A DNA stretch of 64,000 bases from NCBI GenBank assembly GCA_020634935.1, contig JACKAT010000003.1, forward strand, positions 62,001 through 126,000. Direction: 5' to 3'. Each line of letters starts with the position of its first letter. The stretch's first letter is position 1. Below are positions 36,995 to 45,219 of this stretch, piece by piece. This stretch comes from Anaerolineales bacterium (GTDB taxonomy: Bacteria > Chloroflexota > Anaerolineae > 4572-78 > J111). The notes under the pieces are model-generated. The model saw nothing but the letters and a program-made list of their open reading frames with translations, ran no database searches and was not told the origin of the DNA. The translations under genes were made by a program, and so were the position numbers.

Positions 36995-37381
36995 TTAGTC
37001 GCTGACCTCGGTTTCAGAGTCGGATTCAATATCGACTGTATCCTGGCGAATCTCATCTAAAATTTGATCGATCCGCATGCCGTGTTCAAATGAATTGTCA
37101 ACCTTAAATTGCAGTTCCGGAATATAGCGCAGCGTTAGGTTCTCGCGTAGCCGATGCCGGTAAAACTGGGTAGCGTTGACCAGGCCGGTTAGGGTACTAC
37201 GCACCTCGTCATCATCGCCGAGAACGCTGACAAATACCCTGGCAAAACGCAAGTCCGGGTTGACATCCACCCCAGTCACCGTCACAAAGCCTAAACGCGG
37301 ATCGCGGCTTTCAAATTGGATGATCTGGCTGAGTTCCTCATGCAACAGTTCGGCAACTTGCCGTTGACGTCGCGTTGCCAT
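36995..37381 (-). CDS. rbfA: 30S ribosome-binding factor A
   Basis: 128 residues. The KH-type fold is visible in LLHEELSQIIQFESRDPRLGFVTVTGVDV, DLRFARVFVSVLG and RHRLRENLTLRYIPELQFKVD. Helps late 16S rRNA maturation and cold adaptation. It sits between infB (6 bases) and truB (2 bases), the conserved order. Confidence 0.96.
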   Translation of the reverse strand: MATRRQRQVAELLHEELSQIIQFESRDPRLGFVTVTGVDVNPDLRFARVFVSVLGDDDEVRSTLTGLVNATQFYRHRLRENLTLRYIPELQFKVDNSFEHGMRIDQILDEIRQDTVDIESDSETEVSD

Positions 37382-37387
37382 AACAGA

Positions 37388-39211
37388 TTAGTTAACTCTT
37401 TCTTTGACATAGGCTTCGAGAATGTCTCGTTCTTCGAAGTCATTGAAGCCATCAACCCCAATACCGCATTCGAAACCGGACGCCACATCGCGCACATCCT
37501 CGGTGAACCGCTTTAAGGAGGATACTTTACCTTCGTGCAGCACATTACCATTGCGCCGCACTCGGATAAACGAATTACGGGTAATATGACCATCAAGCAC
37601 ATAACAGCCGGCGATGTTGCCCCGTTTAGGAATTTTAAATACGGCCCGGACTTCGGCCTGCCCAATCGTCTTATCGGCATACTCAGGCTCAAGCAATCCT
37701 TTTAGAGCTTTTTCGATATCTTCGATCAGTTTGTAGATAATTTCATACAGACGAATGTCCACCCCTTCGGCTTCAGCCAAACGCTCTGCCGCCGGATCGA
37801 CGCCAACATGAAAACCCACCACAATGGCTTGCGAAGCAACGGCCAAATTCACATCCGACTCTGAAATACCGCCGGTACCTTCCAAAAGAATTTTGACTTT
37901 CAGGTTGTTGGCGGCTAAATCCTTCAGTGAGTTTACAATGGGCTCCAAGGAGCCTTGGACATCGGCTTTGACAATGAGTCGCAGGGTTTGATCACCGGTT
38001 TCACCGCGCTGCCGGAAGAACTCTTCCAAAGACACCGGCCGGCGCTCTACACTCTGCCGATTTCTTTCGTCTACTTCAATTCGTTCTTGAACAATCGCTC
38101 GCGCGGCTTTTTCGTTAGCTACCACTTCAAAAAAGTCGCCTGCTTCCGGCACCTCAGACAGACCCATAACCGAGGCCGGGACAGATAGACCCGCTTCTTT
38201 GATTTTCTTGCCTTTGTCATTAAACATGGCTCTAATCCGGCCGTACTGCGACCCCACAACAATAAAATCACCCGCTTTGAGCTGGCCATTTTGAACCAAC
38301 AGCGTCGCGATGACCCCACGTCGTTTATCGAGTCTACCTTCAATGACTACTCCTTGAGCCGGTCGATTAGGATTGGCCTTTAAATCCGAAACTTCCGTGA
38401 TCAGCAGAATATTTTCCAGTAAATCATCAATACCTTGATTTCTTAAGGCAGAGAGCGGCACACACACCGTGTCGCCGCCCCACTCTTCAACCAACAAGCC
38501 TATTTCGGCCAACTCCTGTTTGACCCGATCGGGATTGGCATTATTTTTGTCGATCTTATTGAGGGCTACCAAAATTGGTACTTGAGCGGCGCGGGCGTGT
38601 TCTACCGCCTCACGAGTTTGCGGCATCACGCCATCGTCGGCAGCGACCACTAGAATGGCCAGATCGGTCACCTGGGTGCCGCGCGCCCGCATCGCCGTAA
38701 AAGCGGCGTGACCAGGCGTATCCAGAAAAGTAATCGGGCGGTCATCCAAAAAAACCTGATAGGCCCCAATATGCTGGGTGATCCCCCCTGACTCACCTTT
38801 AACCACCTGGGTATGTCTGATGGCATCGAGGAGAGTGGTTTTACCGTGATCGACATGCCCCAGAACCGTCACAACAGGTGGTCGCGTTTGAAGGTTGGCC
38901 GGGTCTTCTTGTGCGATAAGGCGGCGGTGGATAGGAAGTTCGTGTTCCTCTTCCTGTACCTCAAGTTCCTCGACATGAGGGGGCACAACTTCAAACCCCA
39001 TATCTTCCCCAATAATCGTAACCGTATCGAAATCGATCTGTTGATTGATGTTAGCCATAATGCCGTTGCCCATCAACACTTTAATAACTTCGATGGGGCT
39101 AATCGACATCTTGTCAGCCAGATCTCTAACGGTAATCGTCTGGGGGATTTCAATGGTTCTGGATGATTTTTTCATATCAGCCGTTCTTTCTTTTTCAATA
39201 CTTACTGCCAT
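37388..39211 (-). CDS. infB: Translation initiation factor IF-2 (short form)
   Basis: 607 residues. The start is the ATG at 39211, preceded by GAGGTGG; the frame also opens at a GTG three codons upstream. IF2 N-terminal domain (about 25-75, TITVRDLADKMSISPIEVIKVLM); G domain with GHVDHGKTT (G1), DTPGHAAF (G3) and NKIDK (G4); then the OB, helical and fMet-tRNA-binding domains (AEVRAVFKIPKRGNIAGCYV). It lacks the long basic N-terminal extension of E. coli IF2, as in many Chloroflexota. A gap of about 400 bp separates it from rnpM, so it may have its own promoter. Confidence 0.97.
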   Translation of the reverse strand: MAVSIEKERTADMKKSSRTIEIPQTITVRDLADKMSISPIEVIKVLMGNGIMANINQQIDFDTVTIIGEDMGFEVVPPHVEELEVQEEEHELPIHRRLIAQEDPANLQTRPPVVTVLGHVDHGKTTLLDAIRHTQVVKGESGGITQHIGAYQVFLDDRPITFLDTPGHAAFTAMRARGTQVTDLAILVVAADDGVMPQTREAVEHARAAQVPILVALNKIDKNNANPDRVKQELAEIGLLVEEWGGDTVCVPLSALRNQGIDDLLENILLITEVSDLKANPNRPAQGVVIEGRLDKRRGVIATLLVQNGQLKAGDFIVVGSQYGRIRAMFNDKGKKIKEAGLSVPASVMGLSEVPEAGDFFEVVANEKAARAIVQERIEVDERNRQSVERRPVSLEEFFRQRGETGDQTLRLIVKADVQGSLEPIVNSLKDLAANNLKVKILLEGTGGISESDVNLAVASQAIVVGFHVGVDPAAERLAEAEGVDIRLYEIIYKLIEDIEKALKGLLEPEYADKTIGQAEVRAVFKIPKRGNIAGCYVLDGHITRNSFIRVRRNGNVLHEGKVSSLKRFTEDVRDVASGFECGIGVDGFNDFEERDILEAYVKERVN

Positions 39212-39620
39212 GATAACCACCTCACTTTACTTCTCTTTGTAGGGCTATACGCGCAATCGTACCGTAGACAACCAAAAATAGACGAATCGCGTTGATACGT
39301 TTGACGTTGTAAATATAGTAGATACGTATTTTTACTGCCTTAGGACCAGCAGTAATTAGGAATCAAGGGCAAGTAACCTTGAGGACGGCCAGCTAACAAG
39401 CTTATTAGCCACGTACTTCGTCAAAATTTCAATGACGAATAGGTTTTAGAGCCAGAGAGGGTCAACTAATGAGAGGAGATCAAAAAACACACTCTATTCT
39501 TAGCAACTCATACAGTTTTACCCCGCCGATCTCTTATTTTATTATTCACTGTTTGCATTCCTTCATCAACAGCTTACAACCTTTAAAATTTTCCCCAAAT
39601 GTGCCCTTCGCTAACAGCAT
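39212..39620. other. Intergenic gap within the translation cluster
   Basis: 409 bp between rnpM and infB, where other genomes have a short ylxQ or no gap. The plus-strand ORF at 39469-39663 has no ribosome-binding site and poor composition and is not called. A minus-strand promoter for infB probably lies here; none could be fixed. Confidence 0.5.
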
Positions 39621-39908
39621 TTATGTTTTTGAAAGTTCATTTTGCACAGAGTTGAACAATTGAGCAACAGTTTCATCAGAAAGTGTTACTTTCAAGGCCT
39701 GAGCCAGACGTCCCTTTCTCAGGCCCTTTTCTAGACATTCAGCTTCAGTACATAAATAGACACCGCGACCGTTAGCCTTACCCGTGGGGTCAACAATGAC
39801 CACCTGATCAGGAGTTCGGACAATACGGATTAAATCTCGTTTGTTTTTAACGGTACGGCAGGCGATACAGGTGCGCTGGGGTAAATGTTTTAGCTTAGCC
39901 ATGACCAT
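39621..39908 (-). CDS. rnpM: RNase P modulator RnpM (YlxR family)
   Basis: 95 residues. YlxR fold with the signature RTCIACRTVKNKRDLIRIVR and GRGVYLCTEAECLEKGLRKGRL. The family binds RNA and modulates RNase P. AGGTGGGG precedes the first ATG (39908). It lies 34 bases after nusA and is probably co-transcribed with it. The L7Ae-like ylxQ that usually follows is missing here. Confidence 0.92.
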   Translation of the reverse strand: MVMAKLKHLPQRTCIACRTVKNKRDLIRIVRTPDQVVIVDPTGKANGRGVYLCTEAECLEKGLRKGRLAQALKVTLSDETVAQLFNSVQNELSKT

Positions 39909-39942
39909 CTACCCCACCTGCATCACCATTACATCGATTTTT

Positions 39943-41814
39943 TTATTCGTCTTCATACTCAAACCAGTCGTCGGTTCGGCGGCTGTGCTTGCGACGACGT
40001 TCGGTTACTACCTGGCCTAACCGCTCGTCGAAAACCAGACGGCGCTTCTTCTGCCGGGCTTTCTTCTTCTCTAGTTCTCGCTCGCGCTCATCTTCATCTT
40101 CTTCGCCATACTCTTCAAACCAGGTAGAGCCGGTCGCCTCTGATTCTTGGCCCGCCGCTTGCTTCTCTGGTGCGGCTTCGGCTTCTGATGAGGCCAGTTC
40201 GGATTGGGTTTCCGTTTCAACCTCAACCTCAGGCGCTACTTCAGCCGCCACGTCCGCACTTTCGGCTTGAAGTTGCTCTTCCGGTTCTAACTCTTCTTCA
40301 TCAAAATCAAGAGTGGCTTCGGCTTCCGATAACATCGCTTCAGCTTCAGCCAAGATATCATCAACATCCTGAACCATCATTTCAACTGGCAGCTCTTCTT
40401 CCGCCTCGGCGACATCATCAAAAACAACACCGGCTTCAATTTCCTCAGCGGTTTCAGCCACAGCTTCGCTCTCGGCAGTGCGCTCTAACGCGGTCAAAGG
40501 TGATTTGCCGCTTAAAATAGCTTCAGCCTCGGCCAGAATATCTCTGGAGCGAGCGGCTTTCTTAGCGGCTTCAAGGGCGGCTCGGCGCTCACGCTCAATC
40601 GACATCTCAGCGTAATTAACCACTTCGATCGCCTCACTGAGCAAGTTAAGTTCGCCGTCGCTAAATTCAACCGGGTTCTTTTCAGCCAAAATAGACGCGG
40701 TCAAGTTAAAGATATGCGTTTTTTCACTCATGCGGCTGCGAATGGCCTCATTGTGTCTAACTTTCTGCAAGGCCTCTTCAGCCGCTTCACTGGCGCTCTT
40801 AATATCGATGCGCCAGCCCGTTAACTTAGCCGCTAGCCGAGCATTCTGCCCTTCTTTGCCGATAGCCAGCGACAACTGCTTATCGGGCACCACTACCACC
40901 GCCGTTTTGCCCTGCTCATCGTGCAGCATAACATTCATCACTTTAGCCGGGCTTAACGAATTGGCGATGAAAAACGACAAATCAGGGTTCCACTGAACCA
41001 CATCGATTTTTTCACCGTTGAGTTCATTAACAATATTCTGAATACGCGTCCCGCGCATACCCACACAGGAACCGACCGGATCAACCCCTTCCTGTAAGGC
41101 CGCCACGGCTACCTTGGAGCGATGACCCGCTTCGCGCGCGATCGACTTAATCTCAACCGTGCCATTGTAGATCTCCGGGACTTCCACTTCCAACAAGCGG
41201 CGCAACATATCGCGATGGGTTCGAGACAGCACAATTTGAGGGCCACGGCTGGTTTTTGAAACCGAGGCCACATAAGAGCGTAACCGCTGACCTTCTTTGT
41301 AGGTTTCTGAGGCGATCTGTTCGGAACGAGGCAGGATAGCTTCGGCTTTACCCAAGGACAGGGTTACTTGGTGAGGATCAACCTTATGAACCGTGCCGCT
41401 AACTATTTCGCCTTCTCGTTCAGCATAGGCGCTATACAAAGCGTCACGTTCGGCCTCACGGATGCGCTGTAGGATAACCTGTTTAGCGGTTTGGGCGGCA
41501 ATCCGTCCGAAATTCTTAGGTGTACTCTCAACCGAAACTAAACCGCCGATCGTACTCTGTGGATTAATCGCCTTAGCATCCTTTAGCGAGATCTCTTTTT
41601 TATCGTTCTCAACCTGTTCAACCACGATCTTCTCAAGAAAAATCAAAGCTTCACCCGACTTTGTATCAATCTGAGCCGTAATTGACTGGTTGCCGCCAAA
41701 GTTCCGCTTGTAGGCGGACGCCAAAGCAACCTCAACGGCCTCCAAGACGATGTCAATGGCCAGTTGCCGCTCATGACATACTTGATTGATAGCCATCATG
41801 AAGTCATTTTTCAC
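39943..41814 (-). CDS. nusA: Transcription elongation/termination factor NusA with long acidic C-terminus
   Basis: 623 residues. GTG start (41814) fits the family N-terminus (MKNDFMMAINQVCHERQLA), with GAGGAGG a few bases further upstream than ideal. N-terminal RNA-polymerase-binding domain (1-125), S1 domain (about 135-200, IVSGTVHKVDPHQVTLSLG), two KH domains (about 225-345, GVDPVGSCVGMRGTRIQNIV and AIGKEGQNARLAAKLTG). From about 345 the protein is a long Glu/Ala-rich extension (for example SELASSEAEAAPEKQ) that replaces the usual C-terminal acidic repeats and ends in a Lys/Arg block (KKKARQKKRRLVFDERLG). rimP, usually just upstream, is absent. Confidence 0.96.
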   Translation of the reverse strand: MKNDFMMAINQVCHERQLAIDIVLEAVEVALASAYKRNFGGNQSITAQIDTKSGEALIFLEKIVVEQVENDKKEISLKDAKAINPQSTIGGLVSVESTPKNFGRIAAQTAKQVILQRIREAERDALYSAYAEREGEIVSGTVHKVDPHQVTLSLGKAEAILPRSEQIASETYKEGQRLRSYVASVSKTSRGPQIVLSRTHRDMLRRLLEVEVPEIYNGTVEIKSIAREAGHRSKVAVAALQEGVDPVGSCVGMRGTRIQNIVNELNGEKIDVVQWNPDLSFFIANSLSPAKVMNVMLHDEQGKTAVVVVPDKQLSLAIGKEGQNARLAAKLTGWRIDIKSASEAAEEALQKVRHNEAIRSRMSEKTHIFNLTASILAEKNPVEFSDGELNLLSEAIEVVNYAEMSIERERRAALEAAKKAARSRDILAEAEAILSGKSPLTALERTAESEAVAETAEEIEAGVVFDDVAEAEEELPVEMMVQDVDDILAEAEAMLSEAEATLDFDEEELEPEEQLQAESADVAAEVAPEVEVETETQSELASSEAEAAPEKQAAGQESEATGSTWFEEYGEEDEDERERELEKKKARQKKRRLVFDERLGQVVTERRRKHSRRTDDWFEYEDE

Positions 41815-41879
41815 GTTCTAACATGCCTCCTCACTAAACAGGCAAAATAATCAACTAACTAAATTGAGGTTAAAATAAG

Positions 41880-41902
41880 AAAAGTGGGGGTCGCCCACTT
41901 TT
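41880..41902 (-). terminator. Rho-independent terminator
   Basis: AAAAGTGGG, five-base loop, CCCACTTTT, followed on the minus strand by CTTATTTT. Ends the SpoIID-domain gene before nusA. Confidence 0.85.
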
Positions 41903-41965
41903 AAGTCAAAGTTTTCTAATGGCAGCTATATTATATCACAAAGCATTTAAGGGAGCAAGTATTTT

Positions 41966-43537
41966 TTATCCATCTCCGGCAGGCGTAGGGCCAAGAACAG
42001 CGCTCTGATAATAATGCCGCAGAATTTCCTCATACGTCTGTCCGCTTTTGGCCAGAACCCGCGCCCCATGCTGGCACAGGCCAACCCCATGCCCGCTTTG
42101 GTCGCCCGTAGCCGGACACGAGACTGCCCGCAGATAGCTTTCCGGGCGTCCGTGCCATACATCTTCATTATTTCGGGTGTGACCGCCGCAGTTGGCCGAA
42201 AAAACAGCGTTGATCGTGCGCCCCTCATACAGCAACACCAACCCGCGCGTCTCGGCAATCGCCTGGTCAGAGCGAGCATGGATTTTAGCCGGATCGTAAT
42301 GCTGGCACTGCGTCGTTGTACAAATATCGGCGTAAGGAAACTTGGGATGCTCGATAGCGTACTGGGCGTAAGTTCGAGAAGCGACAGCCTGCGCTTTAAC
42401 CGCCTCGATCGGCCATAACGCCGGCATCTCCGCCGGGACCACCGCCCGCAGATAGGTTTCTAACGGCATTGTTTTAACATGACCGTCCTCAAAAAGAACA
42501 CGAATCGATTGTTCCGGGATATCCGCCTGTGCTTCAGGCATTGATTCGTGATCGGTCGCCTCCACCAACCCGGACAAATCGATCACACCAGACTCGGCCA
42601 GTGGCTCGATGATGAACACATCGGGCATCGCCGCCAATCGTGCCAGATGGTGCTCCAAATCAGGAATGTGCTCAACCCAGGCGTTGGCGCGATACAGCGG
42701 ATCTTTAGCCGGGTTAGCCCATAGGGCGTAGCTCAAACTGATCACCCGCTCGTCGCTCAAGCACTGCTGGGCATAGTAGATCAGTTGATCGGTAAAATCC
42801 GGATCAGCCGGACCAAAACTCCCGGCTTCATCGATAATAATCCGGGCCTCGAGTTTATAGCGGTTCTCAAATAACTCCAGCACCCGCTGCCACCGAAAGG
42901 CATACCACGACGACAACCCCGGCTCGTACAGCCAATCCGGCACAGCGCCCAACGACGGCGTTCCCCAATAGCCTTGAAACGCCAGCCGTCCATCAAAATA
43001 GTCCCGGATCGTCTCGTACAGATAATCGTATCCGGCCCATCCTTTCGTGGGGTTGCCCTGGCTGTCAGGATTGCCGTCTTCGTTGAGGCCAAAGGCCAGC
43101 GGCGGAGCCACCAACTTCATGTCCGGCACAGCCGATTTGATCACCTCGGCTGTCGTGCGCACCCAGGTGGCATAGCGCTGGTAAAACTCAGGCGTGGTGT
43201 ATAACCGCTGGTTGGCGGGGTTAGGGTCGCCATTTGCGTAATGCGTATTAAGCCGGCTGGCAAAGAAAACATACGGATCGAGCGGCTGCAATTCGACCCA
43301 CTTACCGGCAATGAATTGACCCAACCGCCGAGCCGAGCCGCTCAAATCCTGCTGCCAGTCACGCGGGTGGGCAAAGCGGACGTTGATGGCCACCTCGGGA
43401 TGGGCTGCTTTATAATTGAAGAGATCATTAGCTGCCAGATGGGGGTAAAGGCAGGTAACGGCCCCCGGTTTCCAACTCAGCATTTGAGCCATATCATTCG
43501 GCTGCCCGTTGGCAACCCACAGACCAGGCCGACGCAT
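41966..43537 (-). CDS. SpoIID/LytB-domain protein with glycoside-hydrolase-like N-terminus
   Basis: 523 residues; AGGAGGAG just before the ATG at 43537. Residues 1-270 look like a TIM-barrel sugar-acting or carbohydrate-binding domain (YVFFASRLNTHY, FQGYWGTPSLGAVPDWLYE, ARIIIDEAGSFG, with acidic residues at strand ends). Residues about 345-520 are SpoIID/LytB: VKTMPLETYLRAVVPAEMPA, VKAQAVASRTYAQYA, QHYDPAKIHARSDQAIAETRG, FSANCGGHTRNNEDVWHG and HGVGLCQHGARVLAKSG. SpoIID is a lytic transglycosylase for stripped peptidoglycan in sporulation, but these fusions are common in non-sporulating Chloroflexota. No signal peptide is visible. Confidence 0.85.
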   Translation of the reverse strand: MRRPGLWVANGQPNDMAQMLSWKPGAVTCLYPHLAANDLFNYKAAHPEVAINVRFAHPRDWQQDLSGSARRLGQFIAGKWVELQPLDPYVFFASRLNTHYANGDPNPANQRLYTTPEFYQRYATWVRTTAEVIKSAVPDMKLVAPPLAFGLNEDGNPDSQGNPTKGWAGYDYLYETIRDYFDGRLAFQGYWGTPSLGAVPDWLYEPGLSSWYAFRWQRVLELFENRYKLEARIIIDEAGSFGPADPDFTDQLIYYAQQCLSDERVISLSYALWANPAKDPLYRANAWVEHIPDLEHHLARLAAMPDVFIIEPLAESGVIDLSGLVEATDHESMPEAQADIPEQSIRVLFEDGHVKTMPLETYLRAVVPAEMPALWPIEAVKAQAVASRTYAQYAIEHPKFPYADICTTTQCQHYDPAKIHARSDQAIAETRGLVLLYEGRTINAVFSANCGGHTRNNEDVWHGRPESYLRAVSCPATGDQSGHGVGLCQHGARVLAKSGQTYEEILRHYYQSAVLGPTPAGDG

Positions 43538-43949
43538 CGTCTCCTCCTAATTCAGAGAATTTTTAGATATCTGTCAACTTCATTAAATTGATTATTCCAT
43601 AAAACCCTTCAATTGCAAACCCAGTCCAAAGACCTGACAGGTTTCGCTAGAGACGGTTTTAAAAGCCTCCAAGGGTCCACAGATGCTCACTGATACTATC
43701 AAATTTGAGATAAAAATCTGTGATTATCCGTGTAAATCTGTGGACAACTCTGTAAACTCTCACTTTTAAAACAGCTTCTTAGTTCTGTTAATTTGACGAT
43801 CAGTCTTGTTCGATGATCACTTTTGTCGCCAAATTTTGAGCTAACCCTGCCAGGTCTGGTCATTCTGCGAATTGCAGGATAATCACATAGACGTTTCCTA
43901 GAACTTATGCTACAATATCAGAACAAAAGTTCGCAGAAAGGATTAGATA
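43538..43949. other. Intergenic region
   Basis: 412 bp between divergent genes. Contains a degenerate repeat (CACAGATGCTCACTGATACT with CGTGTAAATCTGTGGACAAC, 43678-43755) and no believable gene. Confidence 0.5.
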
Positions 43950-44987
43950 ATGGGATTTAGAGTACAAAGATCAATTGGTCTGGGCAAATTTCTCCGGCTC
44001 AACCTCAGCAAAAGCGGCATCGGCCTGAGCGCCGGTATTCCCGGTTTGCGCTTGAGCGCCGGCCCAAGAGGCTCCTTTATCAATCTGGGTCTACCGGGTA
44101 CCGGGATTAGCTATCGCAAAAAGATAGGTGGCCATAACTTTATCGATTTTGGCGGCAGCGACGAACCGGCCCCGACTAGCGCCCCAGCCACGCCTAAACC
44201 CAAAATATCTGAGCCTGGATTTTTCGCCCCCTACCACGAAAAAGAGTTGGCCAAAGGCGTCGAAGCTTATCACGCCAATCAAATCGACGCCGCCCTCACT
44301 CATTTTTTGGAAGCCGCCCCCCACGAACCGGGCGCGGCTATTTTGGCCGCCGCTATCCTGGCCGAACAAGATATTAAAGCTTACCGACCCATCCAACTAT
44401 TGGAGGGCGTCATTCAATCAGATAACGAGTTTCCCACCGACTTGATGGAAAAATACCTGGCTGATCTCACGCTGACCATCGCCATCACCCCCAAAGTCAG
44501 CGTCGAAGTCCCAATCGACGGCCGGGCCGCCACGCTGCTGCTGGTCGAACTATATCAAGCCCAGCGGCGGGTCCGCGAAGCCATCGCCCTGTTGGAGGAA
44601 GTGGTCGAGCTTAACGCCGACCCGGTCTTAATTTTGTCCTTGTGCGAACTCTACGCCAGCCGTGACTTGTGGGACGGGATCATCGCGATCGCCAAGACGA
44701 TTGAATCGGAAGATGACGTGACGTTGGAGATATTGATTTACTATGGGCGAGCGATGTTTGAAAAGGAAATGGTTGACGCCGCGATTGCCGTCTTTTCCAA
44801 AGCCGTCCGGCGCACAAAAGATCGCCATCCCCTGCTGCTCCAAGAGGCGGCTTACTGGCGAGCCATTTCCTACCAGGCCCAGGGCAAACAGCGCCGGGCT
44901 AATGAGGAGTTCCAAAAACTTTTCGCCGAAAACCCCGATTTCAAGGACGTTCGGCAGCGACTGCAGCAGTTCTCGATCCGAAACTAA
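43950..44987 (+). CDS. DUF4236-TPR protein
   Basis: 345 residues. The first ~55 residues are DUF4236 (MGFRVQRSIGLGKFLRLNLS, GIGLSAGIPGLRLSAGPRG, GLPGTGISYRKK), a domain seen at the N-terminus of many bacterial proteins of unknown role. A Pro-rich linker follows, then helical TPR-like repeats (about 95-340: KGVEAYHANQIDAALTHFLE, PVLILSLCELYASRDLWDGI, AFSKAVRRTKDRHPLLLQE). AAAGGA precedes the ATG. Probably cytoplasmic; a scaffold or chaperone role is typical for TPR proteins but not shown. Confidence 0.85.
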   Translation: MGFRVQRSIGLGKFLRLNLSKSGIGLSAGIPGLRLSAGPRGSFINLGLPGTGISYRKKIGGHNFIDFGGSDEPAPTSAPATPKPKISEPGFFAPYHEKELAKGVEAYHANQIDAALTHFLEAAPHEPGAAILAAAILAEQDIKAYRPIQLLEGVIQSDNEFPTDLMEKYLADLTLTIAITPKVSVEVPIDGRAATLLLVELYQAQRRVREAIALLEEVVELNADPVLILSLCELYASRDLWDGIIAIAKTIESEDDVTLEILIYYGRAMFEKEMVDAAIAVFSKAVRRTKDRHPLLLQEAAYWRAISYQAQGKQRRANEEFQKLFAENPDFKDVRQRLQQFSIRN

Positions 44988-45108
44988 TGTAACAAAAGTT
45001 TTAATTTGTGCTTAAGAATAAGTTCATTTTCTTTTAATGTAACTCATGTAACATACAGGTAACATCTCAATCAGAAACAGATTGGATGTTACCCCCTCTC
45101 TCCTAAGG

Positions 45109-45137
45109 AAAGCTCGCGTAGTGGCAGCGCGAGCTTT
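45109..45137 (+). terminator. Hairpin after the TPR gene
   Basis: AAAGCTCGCG (45109-45118) pairs with CGCGAGCTTT (45128-45137), about 120 bp past the stop. Terminator-like, followed by TCCC rather than a T run. Confidence 0.5.
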
Positions 45138-45159
45138 TCCCATTTCATGGAAGTTTACC

Positions 45160-45191
45160 AAAGGGCGTCCGAACTAGTTCGGACGCCCTTT
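45160..45191. terminator. Perfect 32-bp palindrome, likely bidirectional terminator
   Basis: AAAGGGCGTCCGAACT and its exact complement (centre AACTAGTT) followed by TTTCTTT. Lies between the TPR gene and the convergent LysM-DUF3048 gene. Confidence 0.75.
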
Positions 45192-45219
45192 TTCTTTATA
45201 CCCCTTGATGGTCGGCCGC

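Noticed and set aside
39469..39663. 64-codon plus-strand ORF between rnpM and infB
   Set aside because: No ribosome-binding site and low-complexity AT-rich composition; it overlaps the end of rnpM on the other strand.
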